Below, one piece after another: positions 48,567 through 58,520 of a stretch of 64,000 nucleotides of DNA. The stretch lies in the NCBI GenBank assembly GCA_004020875.1, contig SAPZ01000004.1:124001-188000 (forward strand). The letters are read 5' to 3'. Within the stretch, counting starts at the first letter, position 1. Every line of letters begins with the position of its first letter. The position numbers and the translations under genes are program-made. The notes under the pieces were generated by a model. That model was not told where the DNA came from and ran no database searches. It saw only the letters and a list, made by a program, of their open reading frames with translations. Source of the stretch: Mesorhizobium sp. GTDB taxonomy: Bacteria; Pseudomonadota; Alphaproteobacteria; Rhizobiales; Rhizobiaceae.

Positions 48567-50246
48567 ATGACCAAGACCGCACCCGATATCCTGCGCATCG
48601 CCGTCGCTCAGCTCAACCCGACTGTCGGCGACGTCGCTGGCAACCTGGCAAAAGCGCGCGAGGCGAGGGCGGACGCGGCGCGACAAGGTGCCGATCTGGT
48701 GCTCTATACCGAGCTCTTCCTCGCCGGTTATCCGCCGGAAGACCTGGTGTTGAAGCCTTCCTTCCTCAAGGCCTGCGAGAAGGCGGCCGAGGATTTCGCG
48801 AAGGAGACCGCCGATGGCGGACCCGGCGTCATCATCGGCACGCCGCTGAAGCGCAAAAGCGGCACGCATAATTCCATCGTCTTTGCCGATGGCGGCAAGA
48901 TAATCGCCGAACGCTACAAGCTCGATCTGCCCAACTACGGCGAGTTCGACGAGAAGCGCGTCTTTCAGCCCGGGCCGGAACTGCAGGGTCCGGTCAATTT
49001 CCGCGGCGTGCGGATCGGGGTACCGATCTGCGAGGACATCTGGGGCGACATCGCCGTCTGCGAGACGCTGGCCGAGAGCGGCGCCGAGATCCTGCTGGTG
49101 CCGAACGGCTCGCCCTATTACCGCGCCAAGATCGACGTGCGCCACCAGATCGTGATCCGCCAAGTCATCGAAACCGGCCTGCCGATCATCTACGCAAACC
49201 AGCTCGGCGGTCAGGATGAGCTGATCTTCGACGGGGCGTCTTTTGCCATAGGCTCCGACAAGTCGCTTGCCTTCCAGATGAGCCAGTTCGAGGACGCGCT
49301 CGACGTCACCACCTGGAAAAGACAGGGAGATACCTGGGTCTGTTCGGAAGGCCCGATGTCGAAGATCCCCGAGCGGGAAGAGGCGGACTATCGCGCCTGC
49401 ATGCTCGGCCTGCGCGACTACGTCAACAAGAACGGCTTCAAAAATGTCGTGCTAGGCCTCTCCGGCGGCATCGACTCGGCGATCTGCGCGGCTTTGGCCG
49501 TCGATGCGCTGGGCGAGGAGCGGCTGCGCACCGTGATGATGCCCTATCGCTATACGTCGAAGGATTCGCTGAAGGACGCCGAGGACTGCGCGCGCGCGCT
49601 CGGTTGTCGTTATGACATCGTGCCGATCTCCGAACCGGTCGAAGGGTTCAAGCATGCGCTGACCCAGCTCTTCGAGGGCACCCAGGAAGGCATTACCGAG
49701 GAGAACTTGCAGAGCCGCGCGCGTGGCACGATCCTGATGGCGATCTCCAACAAGTTCGGCTCGATGGTGGTCACCACCGGCAACAAGAGCGAGATGTCGG
49801 TCGGCTACGCGACGCTTTACGGCGACATGAATGGCGGCTTCAATCCGATCAAGGATCTCTACAAGATGCAGGTCTACGCGCTGTCGCGCTGGCGCAATTC
49901 CCATGTGCCGCCGGGCGGGCTCGGTCCTTCCGGCGAGGTCATTCCGAAGAACATCATCGACAAGGCGCCGTCGGCGGAGCTGCGCGAGAACCAGACCGAC
50001 CAGGATTCGCTGCCCCCCTATCCGGTGCTGGACGACATTCTCGAATGCCTTGTCGAGAACGAGATGAGCGTCGACGACATTGTCGCGCGCGGCCATGACC
50101 GGGCGACGGTGACCCGCGTCGAGCACCTGCTCTATATCGCCGAATACAAGCGGCGGCAGGCGGCGCCCGGCGTGAAGATCACGCGGAAGAATTTCGGCCG
50201 CGACCGTCGTTATCCGATCACCAACCGGTTTCGGGATCGCGCTTGA
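48567..50246 (+). CDS. nadE: Glutamine-dependent NAD+ synthetase
   Basis: This 559-residue enzyme has a nitrilase-type glutaminase domain with catalytic-triad context (LYTELFLAGYPPEDL, YKLDLPNYGEFDEKR and GVPICEDIW), then a synthetase domain with LGLSGGIDSA and VVTTGNKSEMSVGYATLYGDM. It amidates deamido-NAD using glutamine. The ATG at 48567 matches the family; the frame is open 18 codons upstream without similarity. It ends 28 bp before the next gene, a GNAT gene. Confidence 0.96.
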   Translation: MTKTAPDILRIAVAQLNPTVGDVAGNLAKAREARADAARQGADLVLYTELFLAGYPPEDLVLKPSFLKACEKAAEDFAKETADGGPGVIIGTPLKRKSGTHNSIVFADGGKIIAERYKLDLPNYGEFDEKRVFQPGPELQGPVNFRGVRIGVPICEDIWGDIAVCETLAESGAEILLVPNGSPYYRAKIDVRHQIVIRQVIETGLPIIYANQLGGQDELIFDGASFAIGSDKSLAFQMSQFEDALDVTTWKRQGDTWVCSEGPMSKIPEREEADYRACMLGLRDYVNKNGFKNVVLGLSGGIDSAICAALAVDALGEERLRTVMMPYRYTSKDSLKDAEDCARALGCRYDIVPISEPVEGFKHALTQLFEGTQEGITEENLQSRARGTILMAISNKFGSMVVTTGNKSEMSVGYATLYGDMNGGFNPIKDLYKMQVYALSRWRNSHVPPGGLGPSGEVIPKNIIDKAPSAELRENQTDQDSLPPYPVLDDILECLVENEMSVDDIVARGHDRATVTRVEHLLYIAEYKRRQAAPGVKITRKNFGRDRRYPITNRFRDRA

Positions 50247-50274
50247 TCCTAGACGAGACGCGGTAGCGCGGCGC

Positions 50275-50682
50275 ATGCAAGACATTGAAATCAGTTTCGA
50301 CCTGTCGCGGATCGATTTCAGGGCAACGTCCGATCAGCTGATGCAAAGCTATTGGGGCGCGTCGCGGACCGACGAGGCCAACCGCCGCGCCTTCGACAAC
50401 TCGCTTTGCGTCGGCGCCTATCTCGATGGCGAACAGGTCGGCTTTGCCCGCGTGATCACCGATTATGCCGTCTTTGCCTATCTTCTCGACGTCATCGTCT
50501 GGCCGGACCGTCGCGGGCATGGGATCGGCAAACGGCTTGTGCAGGCGCTCCTCGATCACCCCGGTGTGAAGACCGTTTCTCATTGGAGCCTCACGACCAA
50601 CGACGCTCACAGCCTCTATCAGAAGTTCGGATTCGGGGCGGAGGGCCGCTACATGCGACTTGACCGCTCACCCACTGGCTGA
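50275..50682 (+). CDS. GNAT-family N-acetyltransferase
   Basis: This 135-residue protein is a small GNAT domain with VIVWPDRRGHGIGKRLVQALLDH as acetyl-CoA binding segment and NDAHSLYQKFGFG as the C-terminal motif. The acceptor is unknown. It follows nadE by 28 bp and could be co-transcribed. Confidence 0.85.
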   Translation: MQDIEISFDLSRIDFRATSDQLMQSYWGASRTDEANRRAFDNSLCVGAYLDGEQVGFARVITDYAVFAYLLDVIVWPDRRGHGIGKRLVQALLDHPGVKTVSHWSLTTNDAHSLYQKFGFGAEGRYMRLDRSPTG

Positions 50683-51056
50683 GGCTCGGCTACAACCGGC
50701 CGTTGTTGCAAATTCGTCTCAGTGCTTGGGCCAGATGTCGTTTTGGCGACAGGCCGCCTTGGCGATCGGCTGGCGTCTTCCTATAAGAACGTCTCCGCGA
50801 TTCCCTTCCGGGAGGACCGTATGGCAGGATTTGACATCGTTATGCGAGGCCGCGAAGCCTAGGTCTGGTCGGGCTGTCCGAAGATTTTTCGGAGAGCCGG
50901 ACGCAGAACAGGCATTTGCCGCTACCGGGCGCCGCCTTCGGGCAGGCGGCCTACCATACTGAACCTCCCGCTCTTTTGGGGCGCCGCAGGGCGCGGATGC
51001 GGGTTTTCCAATTTGATTTTACCGGGACCGGGCTCGCTTGCGCCCGGGATGACATC
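50683..51056. other. Intergenic region upstream of the ABC transporter
   Basis: 374 bp. A hairpin at 50872-50898 has stem GGCT-TCCGAA with TTCGGA-AGCC and a short loop, and could terminate transcription from the GNAT gene, though no T run follows. No gene is supported; an upstream extension of the transporter frame is open but not family-like. Confidence 0.5.
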
Positions 51057-52862
51057 ATGGCTCGTTTCAAGATCGACCTGCGCGCCGGCGCCTTTCGCAG
51101 CGTGCTTGGTTTTACCTTCAGTCACTGGCGGCGGCAGCCGTGGCGGCTTTCGCTCATCATGGGCGCGTTCCTGCTCTCGACGCTGGCCGACGTGCTGACA
51201 CCCTTTTATTCCGGCCGGCTGGTCGATGCGGTCGCCAGCGGCGACGGAACCGACGCGCTTGCGTGGAACGCGGCGATGACGGCGTTCTCGATCCTGATGG
51301 CGTTGGCACTGGCAGGTGTCGTGCTGCGCAATGCCGCCTTCCTGTGGATCGTCGAGCTGACGCTGAAGATGATGTCGGACATTGCCGCCGACGCCTTCCA
51401 TCGGGTGCAGCGCTTCTCGACGGACTGGCACGCCAACAGCTTTGCCGGATCGACGGTGCGCAAGATAACGCGCGGCATGTGGGCGCTGGACCTGCTCAAC
51501 GACACTATCCTCATCGCGCTGCTGCCGTCGACGGTTATGCTCGTCGGTTCGACGCTGCTGCTCGGCTGGTTCTGGCCGCTGATGGGGGCTGTCGTGGCCG
51601 TCGGCTCGGTGTTGTTCATCACGGTCACGGCAATGCTCTCGCTCGGCTATGTCGCGCCCGCCGCGCGGCTCGCCAACAGCTGGGACACGCGGCTGGGCGG
51701 TGCGTTGGCTGACGCGGTGAGCTGCAACGCCGTCGTCAAGGGCTTCGGCGCGGAAACCCGCGAGGAAGCGCGGCTGGCGCGCGTGGTCGCCAAATGGCGC
51801 CTGCGCACCGGCCGCACCTGGATGCGCGGTACCGCTAACGGCTCGACGCAAGGGACACTGCTGCTCCTGATGCGGGCGGCGGTGATCGGCCTTGCCCTCA
51901 TGTTGTGGGCCTGGGGCCAGGCGCGCGCCGGCGACGTCGCCTTCGTGCTCACCTCGTTCTTCGTGCTGCAGGGCTATCTGCGCGACATCGGCACGCATAT
52001 CCGCAACCTGCAGCGCTCGGTCAACGACATGGAGGAACTGGTCGACTTCCAGTCCGAACCGCTCGGCATCGAGGACCGGGCCGGCGCTCGGCCGATCCGG
52101 ATCGCCCATGGGCACATTGCCTTCGACAAGGTGACGTTCCACTACGGCAATCATCGTCTGCCGCTCTACCGCGATTTCTCGGTCGACATCGTGGCTGGCG
52201 AGCGCATCGGACTGGTTGGGCATTCCGGCTCGGGCAAGACGACCTTCGTCAAGCTGATCCAGCGGCTCTATGACGTGAACGCCGGGCGGATCCTGATCGA
52301 CGGGCAGGAGATCTCGCAGGTCGAGCAGGCGTCGCTGCGCAGCCAGATCGCCATCGTCCAGCAGGAGCCGATCCTGTTCCACCGCTCGCTTGCCGAGAAC
52401 ATCGCCTATGCCAGGCCCGGCGCCAGCCAGGCCGAGATCGAGCATGCGGCCAAGCTCGCCAGCGCGCATGATTTCATCACCAACCTGCCCAAGGGCTACG
52501 GAACCCTGGTCGGCGAGCGCGGCGTGAAGCTTTCCGGCGGTGAGCGGCAGCGCGTGGCTATCGCGCGAGCCTTCCTGGCGGATGCGCGCATCCTGATCCT
52601 GGATGAGGCGACATCGAGCTTGGATTCGGAATCGGAAGTGCTGATCCAGGGGGCGATGGAGCGGCTGATGGTGGGGCGTACGACCCTTGTCATCGCGCAC
52701 CGCCTCTCGACGGTGCGGGCGCTCGACCGCCTGCTGGTCTTCGATCGCGGCCGTATCGCCGAAGAGGGTTCGCATGACGACCTGATCCGCCTCGATGGCG
52801 GTATCTACCGGCGGCTGTTCGAGCGGCAGGCGCTTGAACTGACCAAAGGCCTCGTCGCCTGA
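51057..52862 (+). CDS. ABC transporter, fused permease and ATP-binding domains
   Basis: This 601-residue half-transporter has an N-terminal six-span membrane domain and a C-terminal ABC domain with Walker A (GHSGSGKTTF), Q-loop (IVQQEPILF), signature (LSGGERQRVAIARAFL) and Walker B (ILILDEATSSLD). This is an exporter architecture (MsbA/multidrug type); the substrate is unknown. The ATG at 51057 is preferred because the protein then begins MARFKIDLRAGAFRS; the longer frame includes non-family residues. Confidence 0.9.
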   Translation: MARFKIDLRAGAFRSVLGFTFSHWRRQPWRLSLIMGAFLLSTLADVLTPFYSGRLVDAVASGDGTDALAWNAAMTAFSILMALALAGVVLRNAAFLWIVELTLKMMSDIAADAFHRVQRFSTDWHANSFAGSTVRKITRGMWALDLLNDTILIALLPSTVMLVGSTLLLGWFWPLMGAVVAVGSVLFITVTAMLSLGYVAPAARLANSWDTRLGGALADAVSCNAVVKGFGAETREEARLARVVAKWRLRTGRTWMRGTANGSTQGTLLLLMRAAVIGLALMLWAWGQARAGDVAFVLTSFFVLQGYLRDIGTHIRNLQRSVNDMEELVDFQSEPLGIEDRAGARPIRIAHGHIAFDKVTFHYGNHRLPLYRDFSVDIVAGERIGLVGHSGSGKTTFVKLIQRLYDVNAGRILIDGQEISQVEQASLRSQIAIVQQEPILFHRSLAENIAYARPGASQAEIEHAAKLASAHDFITNLPKGYGTLVGERGVKLSGGERQRVAIARAFLADARILILDEATSSLDSESEVLIQGAMERLMVGRTTLVIAHRLSTVRALDRLLVFDRGRIAEEGSHDDLIRLDGGIYRRLFERQALELTKGLVA

Positions 52863-52871
52863 GGAAAGGGC

Positions 52872-52891
52872 GGCCCGGCTCCGGCCGGGCC
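52872..52891. terminator. GC-rich hairpin after the ABC transporter
   Basis: GGCCCGGC and GCCGGGCC pair over a 4-base loop, nine bases after the transporter stop. There is little T run, so it may be Rho-dependent or structural. Confidence 0.45.
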
Positions 52892-53205
52892 GTCGATTCT
52901 CCGGCTCCGCTTCGGCAGTGCAAATCAATCCAAGGTCTGCAACCGCACTCTCGTCATGCGGCTTGAGCGACGGAATGCGGTTTTTAGATTTGTTTCGATA
53001 TATTTAAATTTTTAGCCATTTCATCAGCAACGGCGCGGGAGATACATTGTTTTAAACAGTTGTCGGCGTATACCTTCACAAAGACAAATCGAATGCGGCA
53101 TGCGCAGGTCTCCTGGAGATTTCTCCAGTCATGCCGGTCGGCGGGAGATTTCTTGGATATTGTAGGATTTCACCACCGACAGAGGACCTAGCATAGGCAT
53201 TCAAG
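52892..53205. promoter_or_regulatory. AT-rich upstream region with possible promoter and inverted repeat
   Basis: About 310 bp, AT-richer than its surroundings. A weak promoter-like pair TTGTTT (53047-53052) and TATACC (53069-53074) is spaced by 16 bp. At 53113-53128, CTGGAGA-TT-TCTCCAG is a perfect 7-bp inverted repeat, placed between this promoter and the start of the GNAT-like gene. The regulator is unknown. Confidence 0.45.
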
Positions 53206-54366
53206 ATGGATTTGGTCTCTGCAAATGCGGGTTCGGGAAAGATGCCGGCGCCGTCGGTGCCGGGCCATGGCTCGGTACGGCCGCTTGCCGCCGAAGATCT
53301 CGAGCGCGTCGCGACACTCTTCCTGACGAAGTTCCGCCGTCGCCGCCTTCGCGATCACGCCGTCGCGCAGACGGCGGACTATATGAGAAAGCTTTATCTT
53401 GACGGCGGTGAGAACAAGGCCCTTGTCCAGATAAACCCGCAGGGCGGCCTGGGCGGGTTCATGGGCGTTCTGAAAGGCCGCTATGAGCTCAACGGAAGAG
53501 CATTGAACGCCGCCATCATCGGTCCCTTCATGACCGATTCCAGCACCGATCACGGTTGGGCCGGGCCGCAATTGCTGCGTGCCCTGCATCAGGGCGAGTT
53601 CGATCTGTATATGACCGATTCGGCCAACCGGACATCGTTGGCCTTCGCGCGTCCGATGAAGTATCAGCTCTTGCCGGTGCACTGTCTGGAATGGACCTGT
53701 GTCTTTCGCCCGGGCGCCATGGGCGCCGCCTTGCTGCAGCGTAAATGGCCCGGGCTGGCTCGGCTGGCGATCGGCCCCTGCGGGCGGGCGTTCGATGCTC
53801 TCGCAGGACGACGGCTCGAGCCGCCGGTCCAGCCTTCATCGTCGCGACGGATCCACCATGAGCGGATCGATGCCGCGCAATTTGCGGAGCGGCTGCCGGC
53901 ACTGATGTCCGATTATGCTCTTCGACCGAACTGGAAGGATGGCGAACTGCCGCGGCTGCTCGCGCTGGCGGCCGAAAAGCAGGCCGACGGGCCACTTCAT
54001 TTCGGCGGGACTTACGACGAAGCCGGCAAAATGGTCGGTTGTCATGCCTTCTACGGGCAGGCTGGCGGCATCGCGAACCTGTTGCAGATCCAGGCGTCCG
54101 GACCCTACTGGGGCGCGACGCTGGACGGACTTATCGCGGCTGCGCGGGACATGGGCTGCGTGGGCATAACCGGGCAGACACAAAGCAGGTTCCTGCCGCA
54201 CCTCTTCGGCTACAACCGTCTCTTCTTCCGCTATGCCGGCGGCACGATGGTGCGCTCACGCATCGCCGAGGTCGCGGAAGCGGTCCGCGCCGGCGACATC
54301 TTTATCGGCGGATTGATGGGCGATCGCTGGACCCGGCTGAGTTCCGATGATTTCGGTCGCCTCTGA
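53206..54366 (+). CDS. GNAT-fold protein, probable acyltransferase
   Basis: This 386-residue protein appears to contain two GNAT-like halves: the N-terminal half starts SVRPLAAEDLERVATLF with GGLGGFMGVLKGRYELNGRAL, and a C-terminal half starts near YALRPNWKDGELPRLL with GKMVGCHAFYGQAGGIANL. Some rhizobial homologues lie near polysaccharide genes, but I am not sure here. The start at 53206 lacks a strong ribosome site; ATG at 53242 is an alternative with GGGAAAG upstream. Confidence 0.65.
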   Translation: MDLVSANAGSGKMPAPSVPGHGSVRPLAAEDLERVATLFLTKFRRRRLRDHAVAQTADYMRKLYLDGGENKALVQINPQGGLGGFMGVLKGRYELNGRALNAAIIGPFMTDSSTDHGWAGPQLLRALHQGEFDLYMTDSANRTSLAFARPMKYQLLPVHCLEWTCVFRPGAMGAALLQRKWPGLARLAIGPCGRAFDALAGRRLEPPVQPSSSRRIHHERIDAAQFAERLPALMSDYALRPNWKDGELPRLLALAAEKQADGPLHFGGTYDEAGKMVGCHAFYGQAGGIANLLQIQASGPYWGATLDGLIAAARDMGCVGITGQTQSRFLPHLFGYNRLFFRYAGGTMVRSRIAEVAEAVRAGDIFIGGLMGDRWTRLSSDDFGRL

Positions 54367-54369
54367 CGC

Positions 54370-54858
54370 TCAGACGAAAGTGTGCGGCGCGGCGCAAAAC
54401 CCGGCAATGATCTGGCAAAGGTCCGGTTCATTGACCATTTGGACTGCTTCGATGGCGCCAACCCATTTGCGGGTCCGTGAGCGCTTCTCTTTCCAGCTGT
54501 CCGCGATGCGGTCGACACGCAGTGGAAAGACGAGGACTTCGCAGGGCACTTCCTCGCCCGAGGCGAGGACCTTGGCATAGAAATAACGGCCGGCTTCAAG
54601 ATGCGAGATGGTTCCGCGCAAGCCGGCTTCCTCGCCTGCTTCACGGGCGGCCGCCTTGCAAAGCGGTTCTCTGGCCTCCGGCCAGCCCTTCGGCAGAACC
54701 CAGCGCCCGGTGTCGCGGCTGGTGATCAGCATGATCTCGATGCCGTCTTCGCCTTCACGCCAGGGCAGAGCGGCAACCTGCAGGCGGCAGGGCGCGACGC
54801 CGAAGAGCCGTCGGACTCTTTCGGCCATCTGGTTGTGCGTTGCCGGCCTCGTCAACAT
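54370..54858 (-). CDS. Nudix hydrolase
   Basis: This 162-residue protein has a Nudix box GWPEAREPLCKAAAREAGEEAGL, close to the consensus G-x5-E-x7-R-E-x2-E-E-x-G. It resembles diadenosine-polyphosphate or (di)phosphoinositol-type Nudix proteins; the substrate is not determined. ATG at 54858 is taken; ATG at 54828 is an alternative. It converges with the GNAT-like gene, three bases apart. Confidence 0.85.
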   Translation of the reverse strand: MLTRPATHNQMAERVRRLFGVAPCRLQVAALPWREGEDGIEIMLITSRDTGRWVLPKGWPEAREPLCKAAAREAGEEAGLRGTISHLEAGRYFYAKVLASGEEVPCEVLVFPLRVDRIADSWKEKRSRTRKWVGAIEAVQMVNEPDLCQIIAGFCAAPHTFV

Positions 54859-55057
54859 CGAAGAAAGCTGCCCCCAGCCTCCAGAATCGTTTGCTACCTC
54901 ACGATTCTTACGGCGGATTGTGGGCTTTAAAAGTAAAAAACTTCACTCTGTGGGAAAATGCCACCAGAAAAGGTCAACCTCACAAAGTAGACATGCTCAT
55001 TCTTTTGACCATGCGCCGCTCCTTTAAGGCAGAATCTCTGGAAAATATGACAGCCTT

Positions 55058-55558
55058 TCAGCCGACATGATCGTCCGCGATCGGCTTCTGGTATGTGAAG
55101 CCCATGTCCCAGGGAAAGTAGATCCAGGTGTCCTGGCTGACCTCGGTGACGAATGTATCGACCAGCGGCCGGCCCTTCGGCTTGGCATAGACGGTCGCGA
55201 AATGGGCCTTCGGCATCATGGCGCGCACGATGCCGGCCGTCTTGCCGGTATCGGTCAGGTCGTCGATGATCAGCACGCCAGAACCGTCGTCGGCGAGCAG
55301 CGAAGGCGAAATCTCCTTCAGGACCTGCAGCTGACCCTGGCTGGTGTAGTCATGATAGGAAGCCACGCACACCGTCTCGATGATGCGGATTCCGAGTTCA
55401 CGCGCAATGATGGCCGCCGGCACCAGGCCGCCGCGGGTAATGCAGACGATCGCTTTCCATTGCCCCTTGCTGGCGCCGGAAAGCCGCCAGGAAAGCGCGC
55501 GGGCGTCGCGATGGAACTGGTCCCAGGAGACGGGAAAGGCTTTTTCGGGAAGGGACAT
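55058..55558 (-). CDS. gpt: Xanthine phosphoribosyltransferase
   Basis: This 166-residue enzyme is the length of E. coli Gpt and carries the PRPP-binding motif [13 protein letters not shown], plus [17 protein letters not shown] and [11 protein letters not shown] near the end. It salvages xanthine and guanine to nucleotides. The ATG at 55558 is preferred because the frame upstream has no similarity; the protein begins [12 protein letters not shown]. Confidence 0.92.
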   Translation of the reverse strand: MSLPEKAFPVSWDQFHRDARALSWRLSGASKGQWKAIVCITRGGLVPAAIIARELGIRIIETVCVASYHDYTSQGQLQVLKEISPSLLADDGSGVLIIDDLTDTGKTAGIVRAMMPKAHFATVYAKPKGRPLVDTFVTEVSQDTWIYFPWDMGFTYQKPIADDHVG

Positions 55559-55757
55559 GGTTCGCGCACTCCGCAAGGCGCGCCGTGGCGCGCAGAAACA
55601 CTGGAATGCAGGCGGAATTAGCCGGAAAGCGCCAGGCTTGGCAAGAGCAGGGGCCGGCGACGGCTGTGGACTCGGGGCACCGCACAAACCGATTCAAGCG
55701 ACGCTCGTCAGACGTGCGCAGGTGTTTCCCTGAACCTTGCTCCGGCTCGAGGGATGT

Positions 55758-56591
55758 TCAACGCGATAGGAAAGCCGCCACGTTCGTCGTGCGCAGCACC
55801 GTGCGGGTAACGCCCCCGAACAGAAGCTGGCGCAGCCAGGAGTGACTGTAGGCGCCGAGCACCAGAAGGTCGGCGCCGGATTCGGCAATCCTGGCCTGAA
55901 TCATGTCATCGACCGAAGCGCCGCCGGATTTCTGCACGCAGACGCTGACATTGGCGCCATGCCGCGACAGCGCCGCGGCGATCTCGGCGCCGGCCGCTTC
56001 CGGAGATTCGTCCAGCGTCTCAGGCGGGTCGATGACGAGGATGTCCGTCTTGTCGGCCTCAACGATGAAGGGCAGGGCATCGAAGGCGGCGCGGGCCGCT
56101 TCCTTGCTGCCATTCCAGGCGAGCAGCACACGTCTGAAGGTGGTGATCAGAGGTCCGGCATGGGGCACGACCAGCACCGGCCTGCCGGCGTCGTAAACCA
56201 GCGTGTCGACGTCGGCGCTCGGGTCGCCACCGGTGTCACGTTGCGCGGCGATGATCAGATCGGCGGCCCGCACGCTCGAGATGCCGGTCAGCGCGCTGTC
56301 GCCGGAGAAGCTTTCCAGGCTCCGCCACTCGAAGGACAGGCCGGGTTCCCCGATCCTCTTCAGGAAATAGGCCTGCAGCTTGTCGGCGCGCTCCTTGTTC
56401 ATCTCGGCCGAGACCTGCAGGAATTCGGTGTCCGGGAAGCCGGTGGCCGATGTGTAGGGCACTGGAAGCGCCTCGGCATGTATGCCGACGAGATGGCTCT
56501 CGAATCTTTCGGCAAGCGGAAGGGCGTAATCGAGAACGCGCTCGGCGTCCTGCTCGTTCTGCAAAATGGCGACGATTGTCTTGAAGCGCAT
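55758..56591 (-). CDS. Universal stress protein, tandem UspA-like
   Basis: This 277-residue protein has two UspA-like halves. The C-terminal half ends with GAYSHSWLRQLLFGGVTRTVL, matching the ATP-binding G-x2-G-x9-G-S/T region. It is probably cytoplasmic and induced under stress. The ATG at 56591 gives the typical start MRFKTIVAILQNEQDAERVLDYA; 14 codons upstream are open but not family-like. No FNR/FixK box is visible upstream. Confidence 0.88.
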   Translation of the reverse strand: MRFKTIVAILQNEQDAERVLDYALPLAERFESHLVGIHAEALPVPYTSATGFPDTEFLQVSAEMNKERADKLQAYFLKRIGEPGLSFEWRSLESFSGDSALTGISSVRAADLIIAAQRDTGGDPSADVDTLVYDAGRPVLVVPHAGPLITTFRRVLLAWNGSKEAARAAFDALPFIVEADKTDILVIDPPETLDESPEAAGAEIAAALSRHGANVSVCVQKSGGASVDDMIQARIAESGADLLVLGAYSHSWLRQLLFGGVTRTVLRTTNVAAFLSR

Positions 56592-56675
56592 GACTGGTCC
56601 CTCAATTGTTTGCGCTACGCGTGGGCGCGGCAAGGGAACGCCTCAGCGCGTTGACTGGTTCCAGCCTAACGCCGG

Positions 56676-57416
56676 TCAGCCGGCCTTGGCGAAGCTCGCC
56701 ACCATCGCCTCGACATCCTTGCGCGCGGCCTCGAGCGCTTCCTCGCTGCGGGCGCGGACGACGAGCTCGGTCCAGAACTTGCCGTCGCCATATTTGGGGT
56801 AGGAGCCGATGATGGTGTCGGGATGCGCCTTCTGGATCTCGGCCAGCGGCCCGCCGATCAGGCCCTCGCCGAAGGGACAGTGAACCGTGGCCGACAGCAT
56901 TTTGGTGCCGGCCTCGAGCGTCGGCACGACATTGTCGAGCATAGCCTGGAAGATCGACGGCACGCCCGCCATGACATGGACATTGCCGATGCGGAAGCCC
57001 GGCGCGACGGAGACGGGATTGTCGATAAGGTCGGCGCCGCGCGGCATGCGCGCCATGCGCTTGCGGGCTTCGGTGAATTCGATGCCGCGCCCGGCATAGC
57101 TCGCCTCGAGCAGGGCGTAAGCCTTGGCGTCATACTCACAGGGCACGCCGAAGGCCTTGGCGATCGAGTCGGCGGTGATGTCGTCATGCGTGGGGCCGAT
57201 GCCGCCGGTGGTGAAGACGTAGGTATAGCGGGCGCGCACGGCATTCACCGCCGCAACGATCTCGTCCTCCTCGTCGGGGACGACGCGGACTTCCTTCAGG
57301 TCGATGCCGATCGCCGTCATGATGTCGGCGAGATGCCCGATATTCTTGTCCTTGGTGCGGCCGGAGAGGATTTCGTCGCCGATGACGAGCATAGCGGCGG
57401 TGACGATTTCAGGCAT
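56676..57416 (-). CDS. MoCF/CinA-like molybdopterin-binding domain protein
   Basis: This 246-residue protein matches the N-terminal (COG1058) part of CinA: AAMLVIGDEILSGRTKDKN, TTGGIGPTHDDITADSIAKAFG, and NPVSVAPGFRIGNVHVMAGVPSI. There is no C-terminal PncC domain, so it is a stand-alone form. Members are pyridine-nucleotide or ADP-ribose pyrophosphatases in some species. The start ATG at 57414-57416 fits; the frame is open upstream without similarity. Confidence 0.85.
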   Translation of the reverse strand: MPEIVTAAMLVIGDEILSGRTKDKNIGHLADIMTAIGIDLKEVRVVPDEEDEIVAAVNAVRARYTYVFTTGGIGPTHDDITADSIAKAFGVPCEYDAKAYALLEASYAGRGIEFTEARKRMARMPRGADLIDNPVSVAPGFRIGNVHVMAGVPSIFQAMLDNVVPTLEAGTKMLSATVHCPFGEGLIGGPLAEIQKAHPDTIIGSYPKYGDGKFWTELVVRARSEEALEAARKDVEAMVASFAKAG

Positions 57417-57544
57417 GGCGGACTCCGGCGAAAAGCTCGCCTGAGATAACGCGGCCCGAGGCCGGCCGCAATGCGAAAGCCGGATGACGCTTGTGGCAGC
57501 GGCCGTTGCGGATATGGTGCGGCCGGTCGGGAGCGGATGAAACC

Positions 57545-58520
57545 ATGCTGATGTCGATTGCCCTGTGGCTGCTCGCGGGCTTGCTCGCCGCGGCCGCCCT
57601 TGTCCTGCTCGTCCTGATGTTCGCAACATGGCGGATCGCGGCGAAGGCTGAACGGCTGGTGCCGGCTTGCGGGAAATTCATCGAGATCGACGGCAATCGC
57701 ATCCATTACGTGGAAGAAGGCGAGGGCAGGCCGATCGTCTTTCTGCATGGGTTGGGCGCCCAACTCCACCATTTCCGCCATACGTTGTTCGGACGCTTCG
57801 GCGCCGGCTACCGGCTGATCGCGCTCGACCGGCCGGGCTCGGGCTATTCGGTTCGGGCAAGCGGTGCGACCGGCCGATTGCCCGAGCAGGCGGACGTCGT
57901 GCGGCGCTTCATCGGGGAACTGCGGCTGGAACGACCTTTGATCGTCGGCCATTCGCTGGGCGGCGCCGTCGCGCTTGCCCTCGCCGCCGAGCATCCGGCG
58001 GCGATCTCCGGCATCGCGCTGCTGTTCGCCGCTGACGCATCTGGAAGCGAGGATAGGTCGGCGGTTCGACCTGCTCTATGTTCCATCGCCGCTGCTGCGC
58101 CGGGTCATGGCCTATACGGTGGCGATACCACTTAGCCTTCGCTACGCGCGGCCGACGCTGAGGTTCATCTTCGCTCCGCAAGCGGTTCCCACGGACTACA
58201 TGGTCCACGGTGGGGGATGGCTCGGCTTGCGCCCGCCGCACTATTTCGCCACCTCCACCGATGTCGTGGCGGTGGAACGGGACCTTGGCCAAATAGAACG
58301 GCGTTACCGCGACATAGCGATGCCGGCTGGCATCCTGTTCGGGACCGGCGATCGTGTGATCGGCGAAGCCGTTCATGGTGAACCGATGCTGGACAAGATC
58401 AGCGGCCTCGACTTCGAGCGGGTCGAAGGTCTCGGCCACATGCCGCAATTCGTGGAACCCGAACGGATCGTCGCGTTCATCCAACGTATCGCCGCACGCG
58501 CCTTCTCGGGCGTGAACTGA
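57545..58520 (+). pseudogene. Alpha/beta hydrolase, frameshifted
   Basis: An N-terminal membrane anchor precedes an alpha/beta-hydrolase core: FLHGLGAQLHHFRHT (oxyanion HG) and VGHSLGGAVALALAAEHP with the catalytic serine. In frame, the protein reads ISGIALLFAADASG and then runs into unrelated residues to a stop at 58135. In the +2 frame a continuation starts LTHLEARIGRRFDLLYVPSPLLRRVMAYTVAIPLSLRYARPTLR, through GHMPQFVEPERIVAFI to 58520. A two-base deletion near 58025-58031 (TTCGCCGCTG from TTCGCGCCGCTG) would restore a full hydrolase. A base-calling or assembly error is the alternative. Confidence 0.8.

Noticed and set aside
50922..52928. 668-residue minus-strand frame opposite the ABC transporter
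   Set aside because: It is a shadow of the Walker A/B-bearing gene, rich in R, Q, H and E without domain signal.
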